Assembly: GCF_945952365.1 (NCBI RefSeq)
Contig: NZ_CAMFHX010000002.1
Coordinates: forward strand, 62,001 to 126,000
DNA length: 64,000 bases
Reading direction: 5' to 3'
Source: an uncultured Cetobacterium sp.
Lineage (GTDB): Bacteria; Fusobacteriota; Fusobacteriia; Fusobacteriales; Fusobacteriaceae
This document shows, piece after piece, positions 8,827 through 18,129 of this stretch (the first letter of the stretch is position 1; every line of letters begins with the position of its first letter). Below the pieces are notes generated by a model. It did no database searches. It saw nothing but the letters and a program-made list of their open reading frames with translations, and was not told where the DNA came from. The translations under genes were made by a program, and so were the position numbers.

Positions 8827-10149
8827 ATGAGTAAAATAAAATTTACAAAAAACCAAATTGAACAGTTATCTAAAAATAAATATGTTATTAGAGTAAGTGA
8901 AAAAGCAATAACATACTCTAATGAGTTTAAAATACATTTTATTGCAGAGTATGAGAAAGGAAAAAGTTCTAGACAAATTTTTGAAGAAGCAAGTTTTGAT
9001 GTTGATGTCATTGGAATATATCGTGTTGATTGCGCTAGTAATCGTTGGAGAAGTTCATACAATAAGCATGGTATTTTAGGACTTGATGACACTCGAAAGA
9101 ATAACAGCGGGCGACCTCTTCAGCGTGAGTTAACCAAAGATGAAATCATCTCTAGAAAAAATGCTGAAATTGAATTTCTAAAAGCAGAGGTTGAACTATT
9201 AAAAAAGTTAGAGCTGCAAGAAAGGCAGGTGATAAACGGTAAAATTGCAGCTTCGAAAATATTTAAATTAATTGAATTCATTGTTCAAAAACTAGTTGGA
9301 CAAAATGTGATAAAATATTTATGTTCTTTAGCTGATGTTTCACGTTCTGGATATTATCGATATTTAAATTCAAAAGATATTCAAGAAAGTAGGGAATTAG
9401 ATGACGAACTCGTTAAAAATGATATATTAAAAGCTTTTAAATTTAAAGGCTATAAGAAAGGGTCTCGTTCAATAAAGATGACGCTTCAGAATACGTTTGG
9501 AGTTAATTACAATAGAAAACGTATTCAAAGAATTATGAGAAAATATAGAATCATATGCCCCATTAGAAAAGCTAATCCATATAAACGTATAGCCAAAGCT
9601 AATAAAGAGCATAGTGTTGTTCCTAATTTATTAAATAGAGAATTTAAACAAAATATTCCAGGAAAAGTATTGCTAACAGATATAACTTATTTGCCATATT
9701 CTAATTCTAATATGGCTTATTTGTCGACCATAAAAGATTCTTCTACTAACGAAATTCTAGCATATAAAGTATCAGATAAAATTACTATAGATATTGCGCT
9801 AGATACTATTAAGAATTTAGTATCCAATACTGAAGTAACGCTATCAAAAGATGCCTTTGTTCATTCTGATCAAGGGAGTCACTATACAAGTCCAAAGTTT
9901 CAAAAGTTACTTAAATCTTTAAATATCGGTCAATCGATGTCAAGACGTGGTAATTGTTGGGATAATGCTCCTCAAGAATCATTTTTTGGGCACATGAAAG
10001 ATGAAGTTCCATATAGAACTTGTCAAACTTTATCTGAATTAGAAAAGATTATTGAAAACTACATTGATTATTACAATAATTATCGTTGCCAATGGAATCT
10101 AAAAAAGCTGACTCCTGTACAATACAAGAATCAGCTTTTAAATATTTAA
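8827..10149 (+). CDS. IS3-family transposase, OrfA-OrfB in one frame
   Basis: A 440-residue transposase. An N-terminal helix-turn-helix/helical region with a leucine-zipper-like stretch (about residues 110-135) resembles OrfA. The C-terminal integrase core has the DDE triad in LLTDITY, HSDQGSHYTS and NAPQESFFGHMK. Most IS3 members need a -1 frameshift to join OrfA and OrfB; here both are in one frame. An A6G slippery heptamer (9201-9207) is retained. ATG 8827 follows AAGAGGTG and is preferred to the GTG at 8818. Confidence 0.9.
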   Translation: MSKIKFTKNQIEQLSKNKYVIRVSEKAITYSNEFKIHFIAEYEKGKSSRQIFEEASFDVDVIGIYRVDCASNRWRSSYNKHGILGLDDTRKNNSGRPLQRELTKDEIISRKNAEIEFLKAEVELLKKLELQERQVINGKIAASKIFKLIEFIVQKLVGQNVIKYLCSLADVSRSGYYRYLNSKDIQESRELDDELVKNDILKAFKFKGYKKGSRSIKMTLQNTFGVNYNRKRIQRIMRKYRIICPIRKANPYKRIAKANKEHSVVPNLLNREFKQNIPGKVLLTDITYLPYSNSNMAYLSTIKDSSTNEILAYKVSDKITIDIALDTIKNLVSNTEVTLSKDAFVHSDQGSHYTSPKFQKLLKSLNIGQSMSRRGNCWDNAPQESFFGHMKDEVPYRTCQTLSELEKIIENYIDYYNNYRCQWNLKKLTPVQYKNQLLNI

Positions 10150-10190
10150 CTTTCTTTTTTAATATGTCCTTGACATAGGGTCCATTTTAT

Positions 10191-10206
10191 TCTTCATCCT
10201 TTTTTT
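10191..10206 (+). terminator. 3' half of the split abgT terminator
   Basis: TCTTCATCCT plus T6, the complement of 8717-8728, now separated from it by the IS. Confidence 0.75.
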
Positions 10207-10207
10207 A

Positions 10208-10930
10208 TTAAATATCTTTTTCTTCTCCTAGCTCTATTATATCTATATATTTCCTCATCTCTTTTCTTGCAGCTTCACCTTTAGAAAATATTGTTATGAC
10301 ATTTTCTGGATTTAAAGTTCTAATAAAACTATTTAACATTACTAAATCCATAGTTTTATCATCACTAAAATAATTATTTTTTATTCTTCCTATATTTGCA
10401 ATCATTGTATCCACAGGATAATATATCAATGTTTTTATAATATTTTCAGCATAAATTGTATCTCCTGTTATATAAATTCTTTTCACTTCGGAATTTTTAT
10501 TAAATATTGTTAAAAAGTAACCATTAACTTTTCCCGAAATAGGGTTTGATAAAAAACCTCCTCCTTTGTATGCTGGAACAACCTCGATTATTATTTTATA
10601 GCCCTTTATCTCAACCTCTCTTTTTTTAAACCAATCTAAAAAATCAATATTTGAATTTTTTTTATCTCTTAAGAGTTTCCCACACTCTTTTCTACTTATA
10701 ATTTTAGAGTCCTCCTCAATAACTTTAGCACCCTCTTCGTCAAAATGATTCGGAGAACATTCTGTTAATAACCACAACTTTACATTTTTGAAACTTTCAT
10801 CCTCTGGTCCAACAAACTTAATATCTTCTCCCTTTTTTATTAAAAATGATGGATTACATCCAATTTTAAATTTTTTATCTACCTCTAATACCCAACAAGA
10901 TTTGCCTAAAAATTTAAATTTCAACTCCAT
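10208..10930 (-). CDS. Metallo-beta-lactamase-fold protein with degenerate metal site
   Basis: A 240-residue protein resembling UlaG-like members of the metallo-beta-lactamase superfamily: an N-terminal strand-rich part (KFKFLGKSCWVLEVDKKFKI), the VVPAYKGGG segment and a YITGDTIYAEN segment carrying the conserved Asp. The usual THXHXDH metal motif is replaced by TECSPNH, so at least three of its metal-binding residues are missing. It may be a non-enzymatic or altered hydrolase. ATG 10930 is preferred because GGAGGG lies 4 nt upstream. It stands alone, convergent to the IS transposase. Confidence 0.6.
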   Translation of the reverse strand: MELKFKFLGKSCWVLEVDKKFKIGCNPSFLIKKGEDIKFVGPEDESFKNVKLWLLTECSPNHFDEEGAKVIEEDSKIISRKECGKLLRDKKNSNIDFLDWFKKREVEIKGYKIIIEVVPAYKGGGFLSNPISGKVNGYFLTIFNKNSEVKRIYITGDTIYAENIIKTLIYYPVDTMIANIGRIKNNYFSDDKTMDLVMLNSFIRTLNPENVITIFSKGEAARKEMRKYIDIIELGEEKDI

Positions 10931-11098
10931 AATTCCCTCCAAAACTTAAATTTAATGATATCTCTCTTTTCTACAAAGCTCTATCTCTTCCTTTAAAAAA
11001 ACATCCTTTTGTAGAATACTTTTTTCAAAATTTATTAAAGGATTTTCTCTTTTCTACAGTACTTATTTTTATACAAATTATTCTATGTAGGTGGTGTT

Positions 11099-11806
11099 AT
11101 GAGTACTGATTTCGCAATCTTAGCATTTTTTAGCTTAATGTTAGCCTATCTTTTAATATGTGAAATATTTACAATTCTTTTCAGACTTACTGGTTTAACA
11201 GAAGAAACAGCTCGCTTCCAAGTTATATCCATGCTTACTACTTGTGGTTTTACAACTGTCGAAAGCGAACTAATTACCTCATCACGCAAAAGAAAAAAAT
11301 TAGCTTTTATTACCATACTTTTTGGTTATATTTTTTCCGTTACAATAGTTTCAATGGTTATAAATTTTTTTACACGATTAAATGATGAAAATAGCCTTCA
11401 AATTATACTCAAAGCTATTTTAGCTGTAATTTTTATCATTATAATCTGGTATATCTTATTAAAAGTAAACTTTGTAAAAACACGCTTTGATAAAATAATT
11501 AGTAAGATTGGTATAAAAGCAATATTCAAAAACCAAGACAATCCTATTATGGTTTTAGGAATTTTCAAATCTGAAGTTATTGCTGAGGTTACAATCACAA
11601 ATCTACCAGAAGAACTTTTAAATACAGAATTAAAAAACTCTCATATTAGATCATTCTATAATCTTCAAATCTTGACTGTTATAAAGCCTGACGATAGTAG
11701 TAATCCCGTAACTGGAGATACAATACTTGAAACCCATGATAAAATCATTGTTTTTGGAGCAATAAAAAACATTAAAAACCTTTTTATAAAAGAAAAACTT
11801 TTTTGA
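11099..11806 (+). CDS. Membrane protein with C-terminal RCK_C (TrkA-C) domain
   Basis: A 235-residue protein. Three hydrophobic segments (about residues 6-28, 65-88 and 101-120) are followed by a soluble domain from about 145 to 235, which ends in GDTILETHDKIIVFGAIKNI, the pattern of TrkA-C/RCK_C ligand-binding domains found on potassium and other ion transporters. A membrane-anchored sensor or transport regulator is likely, but no substrate can be named. It is monocistronic with a strong terminator. Confidence 0.65.
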   Translation: MSTDFAILAFFSLMLAYLLICEIFTILFRLTGLTEETARFQVISMLTTCGFTTVESELITSSRKRKKLAFITILFGYIFSVTIVSMVINFFTRLNDENSLQIILKAILAVIFIIIIWYILLKVNFVKTRFDKIISKIGIKAIFKNQDNPIMVLGIFKSEVIAEVTITNLPEELLNTELKNSHIRSFYNLQILTVIKPDDSSNPVTGDTILETHDKIIVFGAIKNIKNLFIKEKLF

Positions 11807-11808
11807 AC

Positions 11809-11833
11809 AAAGAGACTTATCAGTCTCTTTTTT
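11809..11833 (+). terminator. Rho-independent terminator
   Basis: Stem AAAGAGACT / AGTCTCTTT with loop TATC and a T run. A TATAAT at 11838-11843 just after it probably serves the MATE gene. Confidence 0.9.
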
Positions 11834-11879
11834 TTATGCTATAATCTACCTCGGCGTAAAAAATTTAAAGGAGTAAATA

Positions 11880-13211
11880 ATGAAATTTAAATCAATTGAT
11901 TTAGAAAAAGATTCTATAAGTAAGCTTTTTTTTAACTTCTCTTTTCCAGCTGTAATGGGAATGTTAATCTCAGCTTTTTATGTTATTATCGATGGTATTT
12001 TTATAGGTAGAGGTATTGGTGGAGATGGATTAGCTGCTATTAACGTTGCATATCCTGTTATCACCTTAACAATTGCTTTAAGCCTAATGTTTGGAACTGG
12101 TGGAGCGACAGTTATCTCTATAAAGCAAGGAGAAGGTAAATTAAATGATGTTAATAAATATTTTTCACATATGATTATTTTAAATGTTATTTCTTACATC
12201 ATAATATGTTCTTTAACACTCATGTTTCAAAATAAAATTATTTACTTTTTGGGAAGTAGTGATAAGTTATTCTATCTAACAAAAGCTTACCTAATTCCAG
12301 GTGTTATTTTCAGTATATTTTTTATGTTGTCTATCTCTCTTAATGCAGTAGTTAGAAATAACAACAGCCCTAATTTTGCTATGGCGTCTATGGGAATTGG
12401 AGCTGTAGTTAATATATTTTTAGATGCTCTATTTATTCTTAAATTTAAATGGGGAATGTATGGTGCAGCTTATGCAACTGGTATTGCTCAAATGGCATCA
12501 GCACTATTTTTACTCTCTTATTTCTTAAGAAAAGATTGTAAAATAAAATTTATTAAAGAAAGTATTGATTTTAATGCAATTAAAAGAATTTGTATAAATG
12601 GATTCCCTTCATTTATTCTAGAATTCGCAGTTGCTGTAATCACAATTTTATTTAATTCGACTCTGATGGTTTTAACTGGTGAAATTGGAGTAGCTGCATT
12701 TAGTATAATTGCTTATATATTTTATGTTTTTAGAATGATTTTTAATGGTTTAGCACAAGGAATCCAACCGATTATCAGTTACAATTTTGGTGCTAAACAA
12801 TGGAGTAGAATAAAAGACACATTAGTTTTAGGTCATAAAATATCTCTTGTTGTTTCTTTATTAATTCTTTCACTCGTATATTTTGAGAGAGATTTTATTA
12901 TCGAGTTCTTTAACGGAGACTTAGAGTTAATAAAATTAGCTTCTAGAGGCTTACTTATATACTCATCAGCTGTTATATTTTTAGGAGCTAACTTTATCCA
13001 TATATCTTATTTACAATCTATGGAAAGAGCTACTATTGCAAATTTCTTATCTTTTGGTAGAAGTTTTGTGTTTATCATCATCGGTATCTTTACTTTGCCA
13101 AACTTTATTGGTATAGACGGAGTTTGGTTATCTCTCCCATTTGCAGACTTTATGACATTTATGACTGGTGCTGCTATCGGATTAAAAAATAGAAATAATA
13201 AAACTACATAA
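11880..13211 (+). CDS. MATE-family efflux transporter
   Basis: A 443-residue protein with twelve predicted membrane segments. The start (FFNFSFPAVMGMLISAFYVIIDGIFIGRGIGGDGLAAINVAYP) is typical of MATE drug/sodium antiporters of the NorM/DinF superfamily. The NGLAQGIQPIISYNFGAK stretch marks the second half. Drug or metabolite export driven by sodium or protons is the family role; the substrate is unknown. AAAGGAG precedes the ATG. Confidence 0.85.
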   Translation: MKFKSIDLEKDSISKLFFNFSFPAVMGMLISAFYVIIDGIFIGRGIGGDGLAAINVAYPVITLTIALSLMFGTGGATVISIKQGEGKLNDVNKYFSHMIILNVISYIIICSLTLMFQNKIIYFLGSSDKLFYLTKAYLIPGVIFSIFFMLSISLNAVVRNNNSPNFAMASMGIGAVVNIFLDALFILKFKWGMYGAAYATGIAQMASALFLLSYFLRKDCKIKFIKESIDFNAIKRICINGFPSFILEFAVAVITILFNSTLMVLTGEIGVAAFSIIAYIFYVFRMIFNGLAQGIQPIISYNFGAKQWSRIKDTLVLGHKISLVVSLLILSLVYFERDFIIEFFNGDLELIKLASRGLLIYSSAVIFLGANFIHISYLQSMERATIANFLSFGRSFVFIIIGIFTLPNFIGIDGVWLSLPFADFMTFMTGAAIGLKNRNNKTT

Positions 13212-13292
13212 TTTTTTTTAAGAGAACAAAGAAATCAACTTTTATTTCGTATATAGATAACATAATACTTTTAACAAAAGGAGGGAAGTCTT

Positions 13293-13532
13293 ATGTTGCA
13301 TTTTGTACACGATTATGAATTTTTAGGTCTAGCTAAGAAAAATTTTACTGATGATTATGGTAATGAGATGTGTCAGCTCTACTATATATATAAATGTAAA
13401 AAATGTCATAAAATTAAAATAAAAGAGTTTATGGTTTCTAAATCTGATGAATCGGATGGAATCCCTACTGTTTTAGGTTTATACCGCAATGCTTTAGATT
13501 GCGATGTTCTTAAAGCTATTGAAATTTCTTAA
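13293..13532 (+). CDS. Small zinc-ribbon-like hypothetical protein
   Basis: A 79-residue protein with a strong GGAGGG site. The CXXC pair in YKCKKCHKIK (residues 35-38), with Cys28 and Cys70, could form a small metal site. I do not recognise the family. It is 35 nt upstream of mscL in the same direction, so the two may be co-transcribed. Confidence 0.6.
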   Translation: MLHFVHDYEFLGLAKKNFTDDYGNEMCQLYYIYKCKKCHKIKIKEFMVSKSDESDGIPTVLGLYRNALDCDVLKAIEIS

Positions 13533-13567
13533 TATCTATAAATTTTAAGTTATAAGGAGGGATACAG

Positions 13568-13963
13568 ATGTTTTTAAAAGATTTTAAAGAGTTTGCTATT
13601 AAAGGTAATGCTATCGATTTAGCAGTCGGTGTTATAATCGGTGGTGCTTTTGGTAAAATTGTAACTTCTATTGTTAATGACCTTTTAATGCCTATTGTTG
13701 GTATTCTATTGGGAGGAGTTAATTTTACAGACCTCAAATATGTTATTAAACCTGCTGAAGGAACTATTCCTGAAGCTGCAATAAGATATGGTAATTTTAT
13801 TCAATCAGTTGTTGATTTTACAATTATAGCCTTCTGCATTTTCTTAATGGTAAAAGCTATAAATCAACTTCGTAAAAAAGATGAAGTTCCTGCTGCTCCG
13901 CCAGCTCCAACAAATGAGGAGAATCTTTTAACTGAAATCAGAGATTTGTTAGCTAAAAAATAG
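13568..13963 (+). CDS. mscL: Large-conductance mechanosensitive channel MscL
   Basis: A 131-residue channel with the family signature near the start ([37 protein letters not shown]), two membrane helices (about 15-45 and 75-98) and a charged C-terminal helix ending in EIRDLLAKK. It opens under membrane tension during hypo-osmotic shock to release solutes. Length is normal. Confidence 0.95.
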   Translation: MFLKDFKEFAIKGNAIDLAVGVIIGGAFGKIVTSIVNDLLMPIVGILLGGVNFTDLKYVIKPAEGTIPEAAIRYGNFIQSVVDFTIIAFCIFLMVKAINQLRKKDEVPAAPPAPTNEENLLTEIRDLLAKK

Positions 13964-13965
13964 AC

Positions 13966-14006
13966 AAAAGAGTGTATCGATTATTTTAATCAATACACTC
14001 TTTTTA
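13966..14006. terminator. Bidirectional terminator between mscL and uidA
   Basis: A long stem (AAAAGAGTGTAT / ATACACTCTTTT plus inner GATTA / TAATC pairing). The T run on the + strand serves mscL; the A run on the other side makes it usable for the convergent uidA operon. Confidence 0.85.
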
Positions 14007-14015
14007 TTTTTAAAT

Positions 14016-15854
14016 TTATTTTTTATAATTGAAGTCTGGAATTTGCTCCCATCTTTTCTTTAATGTATATGCTGCCATTTTAGGTTTTCTCTCTCTTGTA
14101 AAGATTCCTTTTTTATTTCCTCCAACTCTCATTATACTATCATATCTTGTTGCAAAGTCTGCAAAGTTCCAAACTTGTTCACCTATAAAGTATTCCATCT
14201 TATCAAAAGCTCTTCCATGAACTTCATAATAAAGCTGTTGATAGTCCTCACTGTAAATAACAGGCGTTGTCTCTTTTAAACCATTTACCGTATCAGCACC
14301 AAACTCTGTATACATCATAGGCTTTTTATGATGGTCCCACCACATCTCTAACTCTTTAACAATCACACCTTCAACTAATTCAACTTCACCAACACCCCAG
14401 TACCAACCATAATATCTATTAAAGCACAGTACATCTAACTCAGCACAAACTTTATGAGCTTCCTCTGTATTTAAAGGATATGCTATATGAGATACCAATG
14501 TAATTGGTCTCTTTTGAGCATCTAAACCTCTTGCTAAGTCTATTATTGGCTTAAAGTATGCATACGATCCTTCCTCTTCTAAAGCTGTTTCGTTTGCAAC
14601 ACACCACATAACTACACAGGGATGATTTTTATCTCTTTTTATAAGTTCTCTTATATCTTTTTCATGTTGCTCTTTTGTTTTTAAAACTTCCCAAGTTGAC
14701 TGAGAAGATTTTATTCCCATATAAGTATTCATAAAGTTTACATGAAGCCCTACAGCTGGAACCTCATCAATTACAACAATCCCTTCTTCATCTGCTAATC
14801 TCATAATCTCCTCTGAATAAGGATAGTGTGATGTTCTAAATGAATTAGCTCCAATCCATTTCATCAAACTAAAATCTTTTCTATTGATAACTTCATTTAA
14901 TCCTCTACCGTTTGAATTTGAATCCTCATGTTTTCCAAACCCTTTGAAATAGAATGGTTTTCCATTGATTAAAAACTTTCCAGCTTCAACTTTCACTGTT
15001 CTTATTCCACATTTTTCATAATAAACATCTAATATTTTATCTCCATCTTTTAAAGTAACTTTAATCTCATAAAGATATGCTGCACCTGGCTCCCAAAGTT
15101 TAGCATTCTCTATTTCAATCTTATTATTTTTTCCAGTTGCAGTCGCTATATTTTTTCCTTCTTTATCTATAACTTCTACTAATACATCCCCATCAAAAGA
15201 GGTTTGTATACTGTAATCTATAACTCCTTTTTCTTCTACTATATCTGTTATTAAAGTTATATCTTCTATGAACTCTTTAGGAGTTGTATATATTTTTACA
15301 GGTCTATGGATACCACTATAATTGAAGAAGTCCACACAATATGCTGTATGTCTTTTAACTTTAGGTATCATTAACTCTTCTAAACCTTTTGAAACATTAT
15401 CTAACTCTCTAACTCCACCAACTGGTAAAGTTGTATTATCTAAAGTATTATCAACCAAAATCGTCAGTCTATTTCTATCCACTAACATATCTTTCTCTAA
15501 GACTACTTCAAAAGGAAGAAAACCACCTTTATTTCTACAAATCTCTTTTCCATTTAAAAAGACAACTGCCTTATGCGTTACACTTCCAAACCTTAAAACA
15601 ACTCTATCTTCATTTAAAATCCCTTTTGAAAGTTCAAACTCTTTTTCATACCATACTGCACCAACGTGCTCTCTTACTTCTTTATCCTCTATTAAATCAT
15701 TAAAACTTGAAGGAACTGGCATATTATACACTTTACCATTCAATCTATCTTTAAAATATTCATTCTCAATTCCTTTTCCATCATCTAACTTAAATCTCCA
15801 AACTCCTGATAAATCTATTAAATTTCTAGTTGTTGTCATTATTGGGTATAACAT
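14016..15854 (-). CDS. uidA: Beta-glucuronidase (GH2)
   Basis: A 612-residue cytoplasmic glycosidase that releases glucuronic acid from beta-glucuronides. The start MLYPIMTTTRNLIDLSGVWRF aligns naturally with E. coli UidA. The jelly-roll, immunoglobulin-like and TIM-barrel domains occur in the usual order. Catalytic residues are visible: acid/base in ANE (Glu422) and nucleophile in MYTEFG (Glu517). It is the last gene of the minus-strand operon, 23 nt after the GPH transporter, which would supply substrate. Host-derived glucuronides are plausible substrates. Confidence 0.93.
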   Translation of the reverse strand: MLYPIMTTTRNLIDLSGVWRFKLDDGKGIENEYFKDRLNGKVYNMPVPSSFNDLIEDKEVREHVGAVWYEKEFELSKGILNEDRVVLRFGSVTHKAVVFLNGKEICRNKGGFLPFEVVLEKDMLVDRNRLTILVDNTLDNTTLPVGGVRELDNVSKGLEELMIPKVKRHTAYCVDFFNYSGIHRPVKIYTTPKEFIEDITLITDIVEEKGVIDYSIQTSFDGDVLVEVIDKEGKNIATATGKNNKIEIENAKLWEPGAAYLYEIKVTLKDGDKILDVYYEKCGIRTVKVEAGKFLINGKPFYFKGFGKHEDSNSNGRGLNEVINRKDFSLMKWIGANSFRTSHYPYSEEIMRLADEEGIVVIDEVPAVGLHVNFMNTYMGIKSSQSTWEVLKTKEQHEKDIRELIKRDKNHPCVVMWCVANETALEEEGSYAYFKPIIDLARGLDAQKRPITLVSHIAYPLNTEEAHKVCAELDVLCFNRYYGWYWGVGEVELVEGVIVKELEMWWDHHKKPMMYTEFGADTVNGLKETTPVIYSEDYQQLYYEVHGRAFDKMEYFIGEQVWNFADFATRYDSIMRVGGNKKGIFTRERKPKMAAYTLKKRWEQIPDFNYKK

Positions 15855-15877
15855 CTATTTACCTCGCTTTTTATTTT

Positions 15878-17305
15878 TTATGCTAACTCTAATTTTTCAT
15901 CCATAAGTTCCTCTTCATACTCATTTTTTTGTGAATTTAAAGAGTCTTGGATATCTTTCATTTTTTCTATATTTAACTCATAATATTTCATTGCCACTAA
16001 AGATGCTACAAAACCTAAAATTGGAATTATACAATATACAAAAAGTACTACCGAATTAAACTTTGTACTTATAAAAGTATTTGGTGAAATTATTGTCTTA
16101 CTTACACCTGCATAAGCTAATGCAAATCCTACGATAGTTGTTGAAAGAGATGAAACAAATTTATCTATAAACGAGAATAGTGTTCCCATCATCCCTGGAA
16201 TAAATTTACCAGATCTATATAACTCGTAATCTGTTACATCTGCAATCATAGGAATCACTATCGGACTTGAAACTGCCGAAAACCCTTGCTGTATAAACAT
16301 AAAAGTTAAAAATAGTGTCGTACTAGCTCCTGTCATTCCTAATATATAAACTATGACTGTTGAAATCATTCCAAGCCATGTTGTCACCACAAAGGATTTT
16401 TTCAACCCTACTTTTCTAGCCCAAAACAATCCACATATACCCATTATTGTTATTGGTATTCCTGTCATCGCTGAGTAACTTCCCTGTAATTTAGAATCAA
16501 GTAATATGTTTGCAAACAGATAAACCGAAACACCTTTCATTGCATTAATAGCTAACTTATCTGTTGAAGCTGCAATTGTTAACATCTGTATAGCTCTATT
16601 GTTTTTCAAAACATCAACATAATCTGAAAATTTTAGCTTTATACTTTTATTCATGCCAAAGAACTCAGTTCTATCTTTTTCCCATATTCCAATCAAAGCT
16701 AATATCGTACATCCCACTGAAAGAATTACAGTTGCCTTTGATACAAATGTCCAAAGTTCAGGACTTAAAAGTCCAGCCTCGTATCTTGGAGCAATCACGC
16801 TCATCAATACATATATTCCACCTGTAAATATTATCGTATTATATATTGTGTCAAATATTGAAAACAGTGGTCTTTGCTTAGGATCGTTTGTCAAAACTAC
16901 TTGCCCACCTTTTGTACAAGCGGTTTGAAATGTATAACCTATTATGTAAACCACATAAAAAGAGGTCGTCCATATATATTTTCCCATCTGTGAAAACTCT
17001 AATGGTGTATTAAAAATTGCAAATAAACTAGTTACTATTATTATATTTCCTACAAGCATAAACGGTCTAAATTTTCCAAATCGACCATCAGTTTTATCTA
17101 TAAAATAACCTATGATAGGATCTGTTATTCCATCAAATAGCCTCATACATGTTGCGATTATTCCAACTAAAACCCCAGATAACCCCAATATATTTTGTGT
17201 GTAGTACATATAGTAAAGTGTTAAAAACATAGCTAAATTTGTTGCTGAGTTATTTAATACAAAAAGTCCAATCTTATATGATTTCGAACGATTATACATT
17301 TCCAT
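15878..17305 (-). CDS. GPH-family glucuronide/sugar symporter
   Basis: A 475-residue twelve-helix transporter of the glycoside-pentoside-hexuronide:cation symporter family. The KSYKIGLFVLNNSATNLAMFLTLYYMYYTQ start and the DGITDPIIGYFIDKTDGRFGKFRPF loop are the family hallmark (compare UidB/MelB). Its place just upstream of uidA points to glucuronide uptake with a cation. It lies 17 nt after the isomerase-like gene in the same operon. Confidence 0.88.
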   Translation of the reverse strand: MEMYNRSKSYKIGLFVLNNSATNLAMFLTLYYMYYTQNILGLSGVLVGIIATCMRLFDGITDPIIGYFIDKTDGRFGKFRPFMLVGNIIIVTSLFAIFNTPLEFSQMGKYIWTTSFYVVYIIGYTFQTACTKGGQVVLTNDPKQRPLFSIFDTIYNTIIFTGGIYVLMSVIAPRYEAGLLSPELWTFVSKATVILSVGCTILALIGIWEKDRTEFFGMNKSIKLKFSDYVDVLKNNRAIQMLTIAASTDKLAINAMKGVSVYLFANILLDSKLQGSYSAMTGIPITIMGICGLFWARKVGLKKSFVVTTWLGMISTVIVYILGMTGASTTLFLTFMFIQQGFSAVSSPIVIPMIADVTDYELYRSGKFIPGMMGTLFSFIDKFVSSLSTTIVGFALAYAGVSKTIISPNTFISTKFNSVVLFVYCIIPILGFVASLVAMKYYELNIEKMKDIQDSLNSQKNEYEEELMDEKLELA

Positions 17306-17322
17306 TTGTTACACTCCCCTTA

Positions 17323-18129
17323 TTACACTATTTTTTTTAAAAACTCAAGACTCTTTTTATAATCACCACTAATGTCTTCATCTAAAGAGTAATCTTGCTC
17401 TATAATAATCCAATCTATTTTTAAACTTTTTATCTTTTCTACAATAGGTTCAAATGCTATATTTCCCTCTCCTAAAGGACATATCACCTGTTTTCCTAAA
17501 TCAAAGAACTTCTCCCCAGTACTAACTATTTTCATATCTTTTAAATGAATTGTATTTAATCTATCACTATATTTATCAATTAAACTCAATATGTTTACCC
17601 CACCATATTGAGCCCAATATGTATCAATTAATAACTTCACATTTTCTTTATTTGTATTCTCCATAAGAATATCCAATCCAAATTTTTTATTAAACTTCAT
17701 AAATTCAAAAGCATGCATATGATACATAAAGAATATGTTTTCTTTTAAAAGGTCCCCACCAATTTTATTTATAAGATTAGAAAACTCTACATACTTTTCA
17801 TAACTACCTTGATATTCCATTGGCATAGCACCTATCCCACACAAGTCACATCCCCATTCCTTATGCGCCTTTATTACCATTTCCAAATTCTGAGTCAAAT
17901 CTAAAAAGTTTATATGTGTTGCTACTATTTTAAGATTTAACTCTTTACATGTATCTCTATAAAAATCTATAACTTCATCTGTTACTCTTCCAAAACCAGA
18001 AAGTTGAACTCCATCATATCCCATCTCTTTTGCATTTATTAAAGACTCTTTTGCAAAAGAAAGTTCAACAGACTTTCCCTCTTTTAAATAAGGCATAAAA
18101 TAACCTATCATCTGTACTGCAATTTTCAT
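17323..18129 (-). CDS. Sugar phosphate isomerase/epimerase-like TIM barrel protein
   Basis: A 268-residue AP-endonuclease-2/xylose-isomerase-like TIM barrel. Likely metal ligands lie in LLIDTYWAQYGG, TIHLKDMK and IIEQDY. Such proteins isomerise, epimerise or dehydrate free or oxidised sugars and inositols. Its ATG overlaps the TGA of the preceding oxidoreductase (ATGA), so the two are translationally coupled, and substrate sharing is likely. The exact reaction is not readable. Confidence 0.8.
   Translation of the reverse strand: MKIAVQMIGYFMPYLKEGKSVELSFAKESLINAKEMGYDGVQLSGFGRVTDEVIDFYRDTCKELNLKIVATHINFLDLTQNLEMVIKAHKEWGCDLCGIGAMPMEYQGSYEKYVEFSNLINKIGGDLLKENIFFMYHMHAFEFMKFNKKFGLDILMENTNKENVKLLIDTYWAQYGGVNILSLIDKYSDRLNTIHLKDMKIVSTGEKFFDLGKQVICPLGEGNIAFEPIVEKIKSLKIDWIIIEQDYSLDEDISGDYKKSLEFLKKIV

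Larger units (their letters stand above)
8735..10189 (+). mobile_element. Complete IS3-family insertion sequence (1455 bp)
   Basis: Perfect 15-bp terminal inverted repeats, TAAAATGGACCCTAT at 8735-8749 and its complement at 10175-10189, with GGACA shared a few bases further in on each side. A 3-bp target duplication TTC flanks the element (8732-8734 and 10190-10192). It carries a single transposase ORF in the IS3-family DDE class. All key parts are intact, so the copy may be active. It sits inside the abgT terminator. Confidence 0.95.

Noticed and set aside
10943-11098. Repeated TCTCTTTTCTACA upstream of the RCK_C membrane protein
   Set aside because: Two partial copies without dyad symmetry; too weak to call a regulatory site or RNA structure.
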